Source: Streptomyces koelreuteriae
GTDB taxonomy: Bacteria; Actinomycetota; Actinomycetes; Streptomycetales; Streptomycetaceae
Assembly: GCF_018604545.1 (NCBI RefSeq)
Contig: NZ_CP075896.1
Span: forward strand, 6,882,001-6,946,000
DNA length: 64,000 nucleotides
Direction: 5' to 3'
The notes beneath the pieces are model-generated. The model was given only the letters and a program-made list of their open reading frames with translations, was not told the origin of the DNA and did not search any database. Each line of letters begins with the position of its first letter. The first letter of the stretch is position 1. Shown here piece by piece: positions 27,123 through 35,014 of the stretch. Made by a program: the position numbers and the translations under genes.

Positions 27123-28382
27123 ATGGCTACGGGATACCTGGAGATCCTTCGGGCGCGGCATGCCGCCCGGCTGCTCGTCGGCACGCTCGTGGGCCGGCTG
27201 CCCAATGCCACCGGCGCCATCGCGATCCTGCTGTTCGTGCGGGCGGAAGGCGGTTCGTACAGCCTGGCGGGGGCGCTGGCGGGTATGTACGGCGTCGCCA
27301 ACGCCGTGGGGCAGCCGGTGCTGGGCAGGCTCGTGGACCTGCGCGGGCAGCCGCGCGTGCAGTTGCCGGCGGCTGTGCTGTCGGGGCTCGCCATGGCCGT
27401 GTTCGCCTTCGCCGGGATCGGGTCGCTGCCGGTCGCCTATGCCGCCGTCGCGGGCGCGGGGCTCTTCACGCCGCCCCTGGAGGGCGGGCTGCGGGCCCTG
27501 TGGTCGTCGGTCCTCCGGAAGGAGGACCAGGTGCACACGGCGTACGCCATGGACGCCGTGGCCCAGGAGGTGATGTTCACCGTCGGGCCGCTGCTCGTGA
27601 CGCTGTGCGTGTCCCTGTGGTCGGCCCAGGTCGCGCTGCTGGTGGTGAACGTGGTCGGGGTGCTGGGGGCGCTGTCCGTGGCAGTCTCGCCGCCCTCGCG
27701 TGCCTGGCGGTCGGCGCCGCGGGAGGCGCACTGGCTGGGCGCGCTGCGCTCGGCGGGGCTGCTGGCGCTGCTGGCGGCGTTCCTGTTCATCGGGATGGCG
27801 CTCGGATCCATCACCGTCGCCTCGGTGCCCTACGCCGACGCGCACGGCGGTGACGCCGTGTACGGCTGGATGATGGCGGCCCTGGGGTTCGGTGCGCTGG
27901 TCGGCGGCACCGTCTACGGGGCCCGGCAGTGGGCCGGTGAGCCCGCGCGGCGACTCCAGGTGCTGGTAGCCCTTCTGGTGGTGTGTTACCTGCCGCTGCT
28001 TCTGATGCCGGACGCGGTGCCCATGGTGGCGCTGACCGCGCTCGCCGGTGTCTTCCTCGCACCCGCCATCGCCTGCGCGTTCGTCCTGGTCGACCGTCAT
28101 GCCCCGCGCGGCACGGTCACCGAGGCGTTCTCCTGGCTGGTGACCACGTTCACCGTGGGCCACTCGGTCGGAGCGGGCGTCGCGGGGCCCGTCGTGGAGA
28201 CGGGCGGGGCCCTGTGGGGCTTCGCCGTGCCGGGTGTCGCGGGTGGCGTGTCCCTGCTGGTTTTGGCCGCCACAGGACGGGTACTCGCAGCTCCCGGCGG
28301 GGGAGGGGTTGTTGTGTCCGGTTCGGAAAATGATCCAAACCGTGCCCCCGAACCCCGTTTCAGTTCAGGGGATCGGGCGTAA
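27123..28382 (+). CDS. Major facilitator superfamily transporter
   Basis: A 419-residue membrane protein with about 12 hydrophobic segments. The N-terminal half has LVGTLVGRLPNATGAIAIL and GMYGVANAVGQPVLGRLVDLRGQPR, the latter matching the loop 2-3 motif of MFS drug-exporter types. No substrate can be named. The C-terminal 40 residues are hydrophilic and Pro/Gly-rich. It ends 9 nt before pafA, so pafA may be partly transcribed from the LacI-controlled promoter, which is an odd linkage for a Pup ligase. Confidence 0.88.
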   Translation: MATGYLEILRARHAARLLVGTLVGRLPNATGAIAILLFVRAEGGSYSLAGALAGMYGVANAVGQPVLGRLVDLRGQPRVQLPAAVLSGLAMAVFAFAGIGSLPVAYAAVAGAGLFTPPLEGGLRALWSSVLRKEDQVHTAYAMDAVAQEVMFTVGPLLVTLCVSLWSAQVALLVVNVVGVLGALSVAVSPPSRAWRSAPREAHWLGALRSAGLLALLAAFLFIGMALGSITVASVPYADAHGGDAVYGWMMAALGFGALVGGTVYGARQWAGEPARRLQVLVALLVVCYLPLLLMPDAVPMVALTALAGVFLAPAIACAFVLVDRHAPRGTVTEAFSWLVTTFTVGHSVGAGVAGPVVETGGALWGFAVPGVAGGVSLLVLAATGRVLAAPGGGGVVVSGSENDPNRAPEPRFSSGDRA

Positions 28383-28391
28383 TGTTCCCTC

Positions 28392-29753
28392 ATGGACCGC
28401 CGCATTTTCGGGCTGGAGAACGAGTACGGCGTCACGTGCACGTTCAGGGGACAGCGCCGCCTGTCTCCTGACGAGGTGGCGCGGTACCTCTTCCGCCGTG
28501 TCGTGTCATGGGGCCGCAGCAGCAATGTCTTTCTGCGAAACGGCGCCCGCCTCTATCTCGACGTGGGCTCACATCCGGAATACGCCACACCGGAATGTGA
28601 CAACGTGACCGAACTGGTCACCCACGACAAAGCGGGCGAGCGCATTCTCGAAGGACTCCTGGTGGACGCCGAACGACGCCTGCACGAGGAGGGAATCGCG
28701 GGCGACGTCTACCTCTTCAAGAACAACACCGATTCGGCGGGCAACTCCTACGGCTGCCACGAGAACTATCTGGTCGCCCGGCACGGGGAGTTCTCCCGAC
28801 TCGCGGACATTCTCATTCCGTTTCTCGTGACGAGGCAGCTGCTGTGCGGTGCCGGCAAGGTGCTGCAGACGCCGCGCGGGGCCGTCTACTGCGTCAGCCA
28901 GCGCGCCGAGCACATCTGGGAGGGCGTCTCCTCGGCGACGACCCGCTCCCGGCCGATCATCAACACGCGCGACGAGCCGCACGCGGACGCCGAGCGCTAC
29001 CGTCGCCTGCACGTCATCGTGGGCGACTCCAACATGTCCGAGACGACCATGCTGCTCAAGGTCGGCGCCACCGACCTGGTGCTGCGCATGATCGAGGCGG
29101 GCACCGTGATGCGCGACCTGACCCTGGAGAACCCGATCCGGGCGATCCGCGAGGTCAGCCACGACATCACCGGCCGGCGCAAGGTGCGCCTGGCCAGCGG
29201 CCGCGAGGCCTCCGCCCTCGAGGTACAGCGCGAGTACTACGAGAAGGCCGTGGACTTCTGCGAGCGCCGCGGCATCCGCACCGGCACCGTCGAGCAGGTC
29301 CTGGAGCTCTGGGGCCGCACGCTGGACGCGATCGAGGCCGAGGACCTCGACCGTATCGGCACCGAGATCGACTGGGTCATGAAGTACAAGCTCATCGAGC
29401 GGTACCGCAGCAAGAACAACATGACCATGTCGCACCCGCGGGTCGCGCAGATAGACCTCGCCTACCACGACATCCACCGCCGTCGTGGCCTGTACTACCT
29501 GCTCGAGAAGAAGGGTCAGGCAGCACGGATCTGCAACGACTTGAAGATCTTCGAAGGCAAGTCGGTTCCGCCGCAGACCACTCGGGCCCGGCTGCGCGGC
29601 GACTTCATCAGGCGCGCCCAGGAACAGCGCCGTGACTTCACGGTCGACTGGGTTCACCTCAAGCTCAACGACCAGGCCCAGCGCACGGTCTTGTGCAAGG
29701 ACCCGTTCCGTTCGGTGGACGACCGGGTGGAGAAGCTGATCGCCGGAATGTGA
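28392..29753 (+). CDS. pafA: Pup-protein ligase PafA
   Basis: A 453-residue ATP-dependent ligase that couples the C-terminal Glu of deamidated Pup to substrate lysines. Motifs are DRRIFGLENEYGVTC with nucleotide-site glutamates (Glu9, Glu11), RLYLDVGSHPEYATPEC with the catalytic-base Asp57, and FKNNTDSAGNSYGCHENYL. It lacks the Dop-loop insertion of the dop product. The start lies 9 nt after the MFS gene. A hairpin follows its stop. The LacI/MFS pair separates it from prcA. Confidence 0.97.
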   Translation: MDRRIFGLENEYGVTCTFRGQRRLSPDEVARYLFRRVVSWGRSSNVFLRNGARLYLDVGSHPEYATPECDNVTELVTHDKAGERILEGLLVDAERRLHEEGIAGDVYLFKNNTDSAGNSYGCHENYLVARHGEFSRLADILIPFLVTRQLLCGAGKVLQTPRGAVYCVSQRAEHIWEGVSSATTRSRPIINTRDEPHADAERYRRLHVIVGDSNMSETTMLLKVGATDLVLRMIEAGTVMRDLTLENPIRAIREVSHDITGRRKVRLASGREASALEVQREYYEKAVDFCERRGIRTGTVEQVLELWGRTLDAIEAEDLDRIGTEIDWVMKYKLIERYRSKNNMTMSHPRVAQIDLAYHDIHRRRGLYYLLEKKGQAARICNDLKIFEGKSVPPQTTRARLRGDFIRRAQEQRRDFTVDWVHLKLNDQAQRTVLCKDPFRSVDDRVEKLIAGM

Positions 29754-29791
29754 GGAATTGCTCCGGCGCGGAATTAGCCGGAACGCCACAC

Positions 29792-29820
29792 GGGCGCCGT
29801 ACGTTACAAGTACGGCGCCC
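29792..29820 (+). terminator. Hairpin after pafA
   Basis: An 11-bp perfect stem, GGGCGCCGTAC (29792-29802) with GTACGGCGCCC (29810-29820), around a 7-nt A/T-containing loop, 38 nt past the pafA stop. There is no U-tract; it is probably a terminator or an mRNA-end stabiliser. Confidence 0.7.
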
Positions 29821-29883
29821 TGCTCACGCCGTAGAGTTGCGCGCACGCCATCAACGAGATCGATCGATTACGAGGCCCCCACA

Positions 29884-30891
29884 GTGCGCCGACGCTCACT
29901 TCTCATCTCTGTACCCGCAGGACTGGCCACACTCGCCGCGTGCGGCGACGACAAGTCGGATTCGAGCAAGGCCAGCGACAGCCCTTCGCCCTCGCCCTCG
30001 GCATCGGCCCCGTCCTCGGCGCCGCCGCCGAAGATCGTGGACGGTCCGCTGCCGGCGGTGACCGCGGGCACCAAGTTCGACGAGAAGCCGACGATCGCCA
30101 AGGGCAGCGGAGAGCCGTCGAAGCAGCTCGCGGTGAAGACGCTGATCGCGGGCAGCGGCAAGAGCATCGCGGAGAACGACTTCGTCGTCGCGAACTACCT
30201 GGGCCAGGTCTGGAGCACCGCCAAGGTCTTCGACAACTCCTACGACCGCAAGACCCGCCTGGCCATCCAGCTCACCCAGGGCCAGATCATCGACGGCTGG
30301 CGGTACGCGCTGGCCGGCAAGAAGGCCGGCAGCCGCGTCGAGATGGCCGTCCCGCCCACCTGGGGCTACGGCTCGCAGGGCAACCCGCAGGCGGGCATCA
30401 AGGGCACCGACACGCTGGTCTTCGTCGTCGACGTGCTGGACACCTTCAACTCCAAGAGCTCCGCCGACGGCGAGAAGGTCGCCCAGGACAATGCGGACCT
30501 GCCCAAGGTCGGCACCAACACCGACGGCAAGGCCCCCTCCATCGAGGTGCCCAAGGCGACCGCCCCGAAGAAGCTCGTCGCGGAGTACATCCTGGAGGGT
30601 GACGGCGAGAAGGTCGCCGCCGACGACAGCGTCCTCGTGCAGTACAAGGGCGTGCTCTGGGACGGCGGCAAGGAGTTCGACTCCTCGTACGCCAACAAGC
30701 AGCTCGTGTCGTTCTCGCTCCAGCAGGTCGTCAAGGGCTGGGCGCAGGGCCTGACCGGCAAGAAGGTCGGCAGCCGGGTCCTCATCGTCATCCCGCCGGC
30801 CCTGGGCTACGGCGACAACCCGCCGCAGGGCAGCGGCATCAAGAAGGACTCCACGCTGGTCTTTTCGGTGGACATCCTCGCGAAGCTGTGA
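29884..30891 (+). CDS. Lipoprotein with two FKBP-type prolyl isomerase domains
   Basis: A 335-residue exported protein. RRRSLLISVPAGLATLAACGDD is a lipoprotein signal with lipobox LAAC, followed by a Ser/Pro linker. Two FKBP domains follow: residues about 75-195 (VVANYLGQVWSTAKVFDNSYDRK to TDTLVFVVDVLD) and 230-335 (VLVQYKGVLWDGGKEFDSSY to DSTLVFSVDILAKL). It should act on the outer face of the membrane as a folding helper. The GTG start was chosen because it yields a clean lipoprotein signal. It lies between pafA and a cytosolic FKBP. Confidence 0.92.
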   Translation: MRRRSLLISVPAGLATLAACGDDKSDSSKASDSPSPSPSASAPSSAPPPKIVDGPLPAVTAGTKFDEKPTIAKGSGEPSKQLAVKTLIAGSGKSIAENDFVVANYLGQVWSTAKVFDNSYDRKTRLAIQLTQGQIIDGWRYALAGKKAGSRVEMAVPPTWGYGSQGNPQAGIKGTDTLVFVVDVLDTFNSKSSADGEKVAQDNADLPKVGTNTDGKAPSIEVPKATAPKKLVAEYILEGDGEKVAADDSVLVQYKGVLWDGGKEFDSSYANKQLVSFSLQQVVKGWAQGLTGKKVGSRVLIVIPPALGYGDNPPQGSGIKKDSTLVFSVDILAKL

Positions 30892-30952
30892 CGTGCGGGG
30901 GATGTAAGACTGTGCGTGTTCGCCTTTTCGCAGACAAGCAGGAGCTACAGAC

Positions 30953-31324
30953 GTGAGCATCGACAAGCCCGAGGTCGACTTCCCGGGCGGCGAGCCCCCG
31001 GCGGACCTCGAGATCAAGGACATCTGGGAGGGCGACGGCCCGGTCGCGCAGGCCGGCCAGACCGTCACCGTCCACTACGTCGGAGTCGCCTTCAGCACGG
31101 GCGAGGAGTTCGACGCCAGCTGGAACCGCGGCACCCCGTTCCGCTTCCCGCTGGGCGGCGGCCGGGTCATCCAGGGCTGGGACCAGGGCGTGCAGGGCAT
31201 GAAGGTCGGCGGCCGCCGCCAGCTGACCGTCCCCGCGCACCTCGCGTACGGCAACCAGAGCCCGACTCCTCTGATCAAGCCCGGCGAGACGCTGATCTTC
31301 GTGGTCGACCTGCTCGGGGTCTGA
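30953..31324 (+). CDS. Cytosolic FKBP-type peptidyl-prolyl isomerase
   Basis: A 123-residue single-domain FKBP with no signal peptide. The fold is complete: VTVHYVGVAFSTGEEFDASW, PFRFPLGGGRVIQGWDQGVQGMKVGGRRQLTVPAHLAYGNQ and ETLIFVVDLLGV contain the active-site aromatic residues. GTG start with a CAGGAG site. It directly follows the double-FKBP lipoprotein and precedes a terminator, so the two form a small isomerase operon inside the Pup-proteasome locus. Confidence 0.94.
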   Translation: MSIDKPEVDFPGGEPPADLEIKDIWEGDGPVAQAGQTVTVHYVGVAFSTGEEFDASWNRGTPFRFPLGGGRVIQGWDQGVQGMKVGGRRQLTVPAHLAYGNQSPTPLIKPGETLIFVVDLLGV

Positions 31325-31352
31325 GCAAGGTCCGTACAGACTCGATCACGTG

Positions 31353-31380
31353 GGGCCCATGCCTGTTCGGGCATGGGCCC
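31353..31380 (+). terminator. Hairpin terminator after the FKBP gene
   Basis: GGGCCCATGCC (31353-31363) pairs with GGCATGGGCCC (31370-31380) around a 6-nt loop. It begins 28 nt after the FKBP stop and separates it from pafB. Confidence 0.8.
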
Positions 31381-31452
31381 TCGGCTTTGCCGGGCCACCG
31401 CGGGGCGGTACGGTCATCGTCGTCAAGCACCATAGGGAGGCGAAGGGCGCCG

Positions 31453-32430
31453 ATGGCCATTGCCAAGGCAGAGCGGCTGATGAACCTGGCGCTGTGTCTG
31501 CTCGGGACGCGGCGGCCGCTCAGCAAGCGTGAGCTGCGCGATTCCATCGAGGCCTACGTCGAGGCCTTCGGACCGGGGAACGGCGCCGGCGGGTCCGAGG
31601 ACTCCTTCAACCGCATGTTCGAGCGCGACAAGGACGACCTGCGCGAACTCGGACTGGTCATCGAGACCGTCGAGAGCCTCGAAGGCGAGATCGGCTACCT
31701 GGCCCGGCGCGACAGCAACCGCCTCCCGCCCATCACCCTGGACGCCGAGGAGGCCGCGGCCCTCGGGGTCGCCGCCAAGGTGTGGCAGCAGGCCCGGCTC
31801 GCCGGCGCGGCCAGCGGTGCCCTGCAGAAGCTGCGCGCGGCGGGCCTGCCCGAGGACGTCGACCCCTACGGGCCGCACGGCGCGCTGGAGCCGCGGATCC
31901 CCGTGCACGAGGCGGCGTTCGAGCCGCTGATGCTCGCCTGCCGGGACCGCCGCCCCGTCGTCTTCGACTACCGCAAGGCCACCGCCGCCCACCCCGAGCA
32001 GCGGCACGTGGAGCCGTGGGCGCTGGAGTGCTGGCGCGGCCACTGGTACCTCGCGGGCTGGGACCGCGACCGGGGCGCCGAGCGCGTCTTCCGGCTGTCC
32101 CGGATCACCGGCAAGGTCCGCTCACGCGGCGGCCGGTACACCGCCGACGTGCCGGACGTCGTCACCGTCCGTGAGACCGTGGCGAGCTGGGCCGGGGAGA
32201 TCGCCGACCGCTCCGCCCGGATCCGGCTGCGCTCGGGCGCGGGTTACCCCCTTCGGGCGAAGGCCACCGCCGTACGGGAACTCGGGGACGGCTGGGACGA
32301 GTTGGAGATTCCGTACGGCCACGGGCTGGACGCCTGGCTGGTGGAGTTCGGGCCGGACGTGGTCGTCCTGGAGCCCGCGGAGCTGCGGGCCGACGTGGTG
32401 GACCGGCTGCGCGCCGTGGCCAAGGGCTGA
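31453..32430 (+). CDS. pafB: WYL-domain regulator PafB
   Basis: A 325-residue transcription factor with an N-terminal winged helix (MAIAKAERLMNLALCLLGTRRPLSKRELRDSIEAY) and a WYL domain (RRPVVFDYRKATAAHPEQRHVEPWALECWRGHWYLAGWDRDRG) that senses an effector, followed by a WCX extension. In mycobacteria PafB and PafC form a heterodimeric activator of many DNA-damage genes, independent of LexA/RecA. The ATG follows AGGGAGG. pafC starts 19 nt downstream, so both are co-translated. Confidence 0.92.
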   Translation: MAIAKAERLMNLALCLLGTRRPLSKRELRDSIEAYVEAFGPGNGAGGSEDSFNRMFERDKDDLRELGLVIETVESLEGEIGYLARRDSNRLPPITLDAEEAAALGVAAKVWQQARLAGAASGALQKLRAAGLPEDVDPYGPHGALEPRIPVHEAAFEPLMLACRDRRPVVFDYRKATAAHPEQRHVEPWALECWRGHWYLAGWDRDRGAERVFRLSRITGKVRSRGGRYTADVPDVVTVRETVASWAGEIADRSARIRLRSGAGYPLRAKATAVRELGDGWDELEIPYGHGLDAWLVEFGPDVVVLEPAELRADVVDRLRAVAKG

Positions 32431-32449
32431 GGGGGAGCGGAGCAGAACA

Positions 32450-33538
32450 GTGGCAGGTAAACCGGTCAGGCCCGTGAACGCCATCGACCAGACCCGGCGG
32501 ATGCTCTCGCTGGTGACGTATCTGAAGGAGCGTCCCGGCGCCCGCGTCGAGGACGTCGCGCGCGCCTTCGGCATCACCGAGGACGAGCTGGTCTCCGACC
32601 TCGATGTGCTGCCCATGTGCGGCACCAGCTTCCGCGGCGGCGACCTGCTCGACATCGACACCGACGGCGAGCGCATCTGGTGGCACAACGCGGCCGCCCT
32701 GGCGGCGGAGGCCGCCGAGCCGCTCAGACTCGCCGCCGACGAGGCCACCGCCCTGCTCGTCGCCGCCCGGGCCGTGGCCACGCTGCCCGGACTGCGCGAG
32801 AGCGACCGCCAGGCGCTGCTGCGGGCGACGGCCAAGGTGGAGACCGCGGCCGGCGAGACCGCGGGCGCCAGCTCGCGCCTGTCGGTGACCTTCGAATCCG
32901 AGGGCGGGGTCTTCGCGGACGTCGACCGGGCGATCGCCGAGCGCCGCCGCCTGTGGATCCGCTACTACTCGCCCGCGCGCGACGAGGTCACCGAGCGGGA
33001 GATCGACCCCATCCGCCTGGTCAGCGTCGGACACACCTACGTCGAGGCCTGGTGCCGGCGCTCGGAGGCGCGCCGTACGTTCCGGCTCGACCGGGTCGCC
33101 GAGATCAAGATCCTGGACGAGCCGTCGGCACCGCCGGAGATCGAGCTGCGGGACCTGTCGGAGGCCCTGGTGCAGCCCGCGGCCGAGGACCCGGAGGTCG
33201 TGGTCGAGGTCGGACCCGGCGGCCGCTGGGTCGCCGAGTACTACCCGCACGACAGCGCGGACGACCTGCCCGACGGCGGCCTGCGGATCACCCTGCGCAC
33301 GCCCGACCCGACATCGCTCCGCCGCCTGGCACTGCGGCTCGGCCGGGACGGCCGCATCGTCTCGCCCCCCGAGCTCGCCGACAGCGCCCGCGAAGCGGCC
33401 CGCGAAGCACTGGCGGCTTACGACGGCATCGAGACGGCCGGGGCGTCCGGCGGGGTGCAGCCGGCCGAGGCCGGTGAGCCGCGCGGCATGAGCGCGGCAC
33501 GCCCCGTTCCGGACGGGCCGGACGGCGGACGCGAGTGA
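32450..33538 (+). CDS. pafC: WYL-domain regulator PafC
   Basis: A 362-residue partner of PafB with the same layout. The N-terminal winged helix is AIDQTRRMLSLVTYLKERPGARVEDVARAFGITEDELVSDLDVL, and the WYL core is RRRLWIRYYSPARDEVTEREIDPIRLVSVGHTYVEAWCRRSEARRTFRLDRV. The C terminus trails into a Pro/Gly-rich tail (GASGGVQPAEAGEPRGMSAA) just before the 84-bp repeat area. The GTG start was chosen for its short distance from pafB and the GGGGGAGCGGAG site. The gene order pafA...pafB-pafC agrees with Mycobacterium apart from the inserted FKBP genes. Confidence 0.92.
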   Translation: MAGKPVRPVNAIDQTRRMLSLVTYLKERPGARVEDVARAFGITEDELVSDLDVLPMCGTSFRGGDLLDIDTDGERIWWHNAAALAAEAAEPLRLAADEATALLVAARAVATLPGLRESDRQALLRATAKVETAAGETAGASSRLSVTFESEGGVFADVDRAIAERRRLWIRYYSPARDEVTEREIDPIRLVSVGHTYVEAWCRRSEARRTFRLDRVAEIKILDEPSAPPEIELRDLSEALVQPAAEDPEVVVEVGPGGRWVAEYYPHDSADDLPDGGLRITLRTPDPTSLRRLALRLGRDGRIVSPPELADSAREAAREALAAYDGIETAGASGGVQPAEAGEPRGMSAARPVPDGPDGGRE

Positions 33539-33581
33539 CGCGCGGGTGCCCGCGGCGTGGACGGCCGAGTGCGGCCGCCCT

Positions 33582-33810
33582 CGGCATCGGCTGCGGTGCC
33601 GGGGCGGGGACCTGGCCGAGATCGGCGGTGAGCCGGGGGCGTCGGCGGCCGCGTGCTGTCGCCCCTGACATGGGCCGTGGTGCTGGGGCACGGGCCGGGC
33701 TGAGATCGGTGGTGAGCCGGGGTTGTCGGCGGCTGGGTGTGGCCCCCTCGGCATCGGCTGCGGTGCCGGGGTGCGGGCCTGGCCGATGTCTGTGGTGAGG
33801 CGGGCTGGTC
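33582..33810. repeat. Three imperfect tandem repeats of about 84 bp
   Basis: Units start near 33582, 33666 and 33749 (periods 84 and 83 nt). Each has a CATCGGCTGCGGTGCCGGGG-like start, a middle GAGATCGG(C/T)GGTGAGCCGGGG and an end GTCGGCGGC(C/T); the third unit is truncated. The 83-nt spacing breaks any reading frame and no ribosome site is seen, so the array is probably non-coding. It fills the 351-nt gap after pafC. Confidence 0.7.
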
Positions 33811-33889
33811 GGATGTCAGCCGGGCGGAGCGTAGGCGGGTCAGCCGGGTGGACCGTAGGCGTGTCGCCCGAGGAAGAGGAGCGAGGGCT

Positions 33890-34183
33890 GTGAGCGAGTC
33901 GGTGGCGCCCGGTGTGCGTGGCATGACGGTGGAGTCCGCGTTCGCCGGGATGACGAGCGTGTCCCCGGTGGTCTTCAAGGCGGGCTGCCCGGACTGCCGG
34001 GAGCGCTTCGAGCTCACCGCGGCCGCGCTGCGCCTCGCCATCGGTGCCACCAGCCGCACCACCTTCTACTCCTTCACCTGCCCGGAGTGCGGCGCGTCCG
34101 TCCGCAAGCCCGCGGGGGAGCGGATCGTCGAGCTGCTCACCGGCGGCGGTGTGCGGACCCTGCGGCTCGCTCCGACTCCCTGA
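33890..34183 (+). CDS. Small zinc-ribbon protein
   Basis: A 97-residue protein with two CxxC knuckles, FKAGCPDCRERFEL and SFTCPECGASVRKP, separated by about 35 residues, which should bind one zinc. The rest is short and hydrophilic. The GTG start has GAGGAGCGAGG upstream; an internal ATG (MTVESAFAG) is a weaker alternative. Conserved hypothetical in Streptomyces to my knowledge; a nucleic-acid- or protein-binding role is only a guess. It is followed 44 nt later by a small membrane protein. Confidence 0.8.
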   Translation: MSESVAPGVRGMTVESAFAGMTSVSPVVFKAGCPDCRERFELTAAALRLAIGATSRTTFYSFTCPECGASVRKPAGERIVELLTGGGVRTLRLAPTP

Positions 34184-34227
34184 GGGTCTGGGCGTCCGCC
34201 CCTCCGGGAGGGTCTAGGCTCGACGGC

Positions 34228-34422
34228 ATGTTCTGGCCGATGTTCGCGGTAGCCGTGGGGTTCGTGGGTCTCGCCGTGCTCGGGGTGCTCGCCGTCCGGG
34301 TCTTCGTGGAGGCACAGCGCCTGGGCAGGCAGGTCACCGACTCCGCGCGCCGTATCAACCGGGCCGCCGAGGATCTGGAGCGGGCCGCGGGCAGCGCGGC
34401 CCGGTCTGTGGACGCCCTGTGA
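34228..34422 (+). CDS. Small single-pass membrane protein
   Basis: A 64-residue protein: one N-terminal transmembrane helix (MFWPMFAVAVGFVGLAVLGVLAVRVFVEA) followed by an amphipathic, charged helix (LGRQVTDSARRINRAAEDLERAAGSAARSV). The layout resembles small topology proteins near Tat genes or DUF948-like coiled proteins. No function is known. The preceding sequence has GGGAGGGTC about 20 nt upstream as a weak ribosome site. Confidence 0.7.
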   Translation: MFWPMFAVAVGFVGLAVLGVLAVRVFVEAQRLGRQVTDSARRINRAAEDLERAAGSAARSVDAL

Positions 34423-34614
34423 GCCGTTCAGCAGGCGGCTGTGAGTTGCGCTTTGGGCCACTTCGCCCTGTCACCTCCGTGGTCCGGACAGGTACGCTGC
34501 TGGTCGCGGCCCGGTTAACGAGGCACTGGCCGCGGACGGGAGTACGCACAGGGGATGCAGAGGGATTGCCTCACGTTTACCCCTGAGCGTTACGATCGCT
34601 GTCAACACGATCGT

Positions 34615-34640
34615 TCGGACATATGTCCGACCGGTCGGAC
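34615..34640. promoter_or_regulatory. Two overlapping perfect palindromes upstream of tatA
   Basis: TCGGACATATGTCCGA (34615-34630) and GTCCGACCGGTCGGAC (34625-34640) are both perfect 16-nt palindromes sharing the half-site GTCCGA. Three alternating TCGGAC half-sites result. They end 43 nt before the tatA start. A plausible -35/-10 pair, TTGCCT (about 34567) and TTACGA (about 34590), lies just upstream, so a regulator here could block tatA transcription. Confidence 0.6.
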
Positions 34641-34682
34641 AGCACCCCACCCCCAGCCGCCTCGGTGAGAAGGTAAAGACTT

Positions 34683-34967
34683 ATGTTCGGAAGGCTCGGA
34701 GCCCCCGAGATCATTCTCATCCTCGTCGTCATCATCCTGCTGTTCGGCGCGAAGAAGCTTCCGGACATGGCTCGGTCGCTCGGCAAGTCCGCCCGCATCC
34801 TCAAGAGCGAGGCCAAGGCGATGAAGGACGAGAACAAGTCGTCCACGACCCCGGCCGGCCCGCCCAACAACGACGAGCAGTCCTCGCACCGCACCATCCA
34901 GGCAGCGCCCGGTGACGTGACCAGCTCGCGTCCGGTCAACGAGCCCACGGACACGACGAAGCGCTGA
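34683..34967 (+). CDS. tatA: Twin-arginine translocase subunit TatA
   Basis: A 94-residue pore-forming subunit of the Tat system. MFGRLGAPEIILILVVIILLFGAKKLPDMARSLGK shows the short transmembrane helix, the FG hinge and the amphipathic helix, followed by an acidic, disordered tail. Paired with tatC 48 nt downstream. In Streptomyces the Tat system exports an unusually large set of proteins; tatB is elsewhere. Confidence 0.96.
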   Translation: MFGRLGAPEIILILVVIILLFGAKKLPDMARSLGKSARILKSEAKAMKDENKSSTTPAGPPNNDEQSSHRTIQAAPGDVTSSRPVNEPTDTTKR

Positions 34968-35014
34968 AGCCGGGCCGGTGACCTCCGGCCCGCCGCACGA
35001 GATGGGAACGTGGG

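Noticed and set aside
30916..32430. Long frame joining the FKBP region to pafB
   Set aside because: The first 179 codons are an out-of-frame reading of the FKBP gene and its terminator; PafB begins at 31453.
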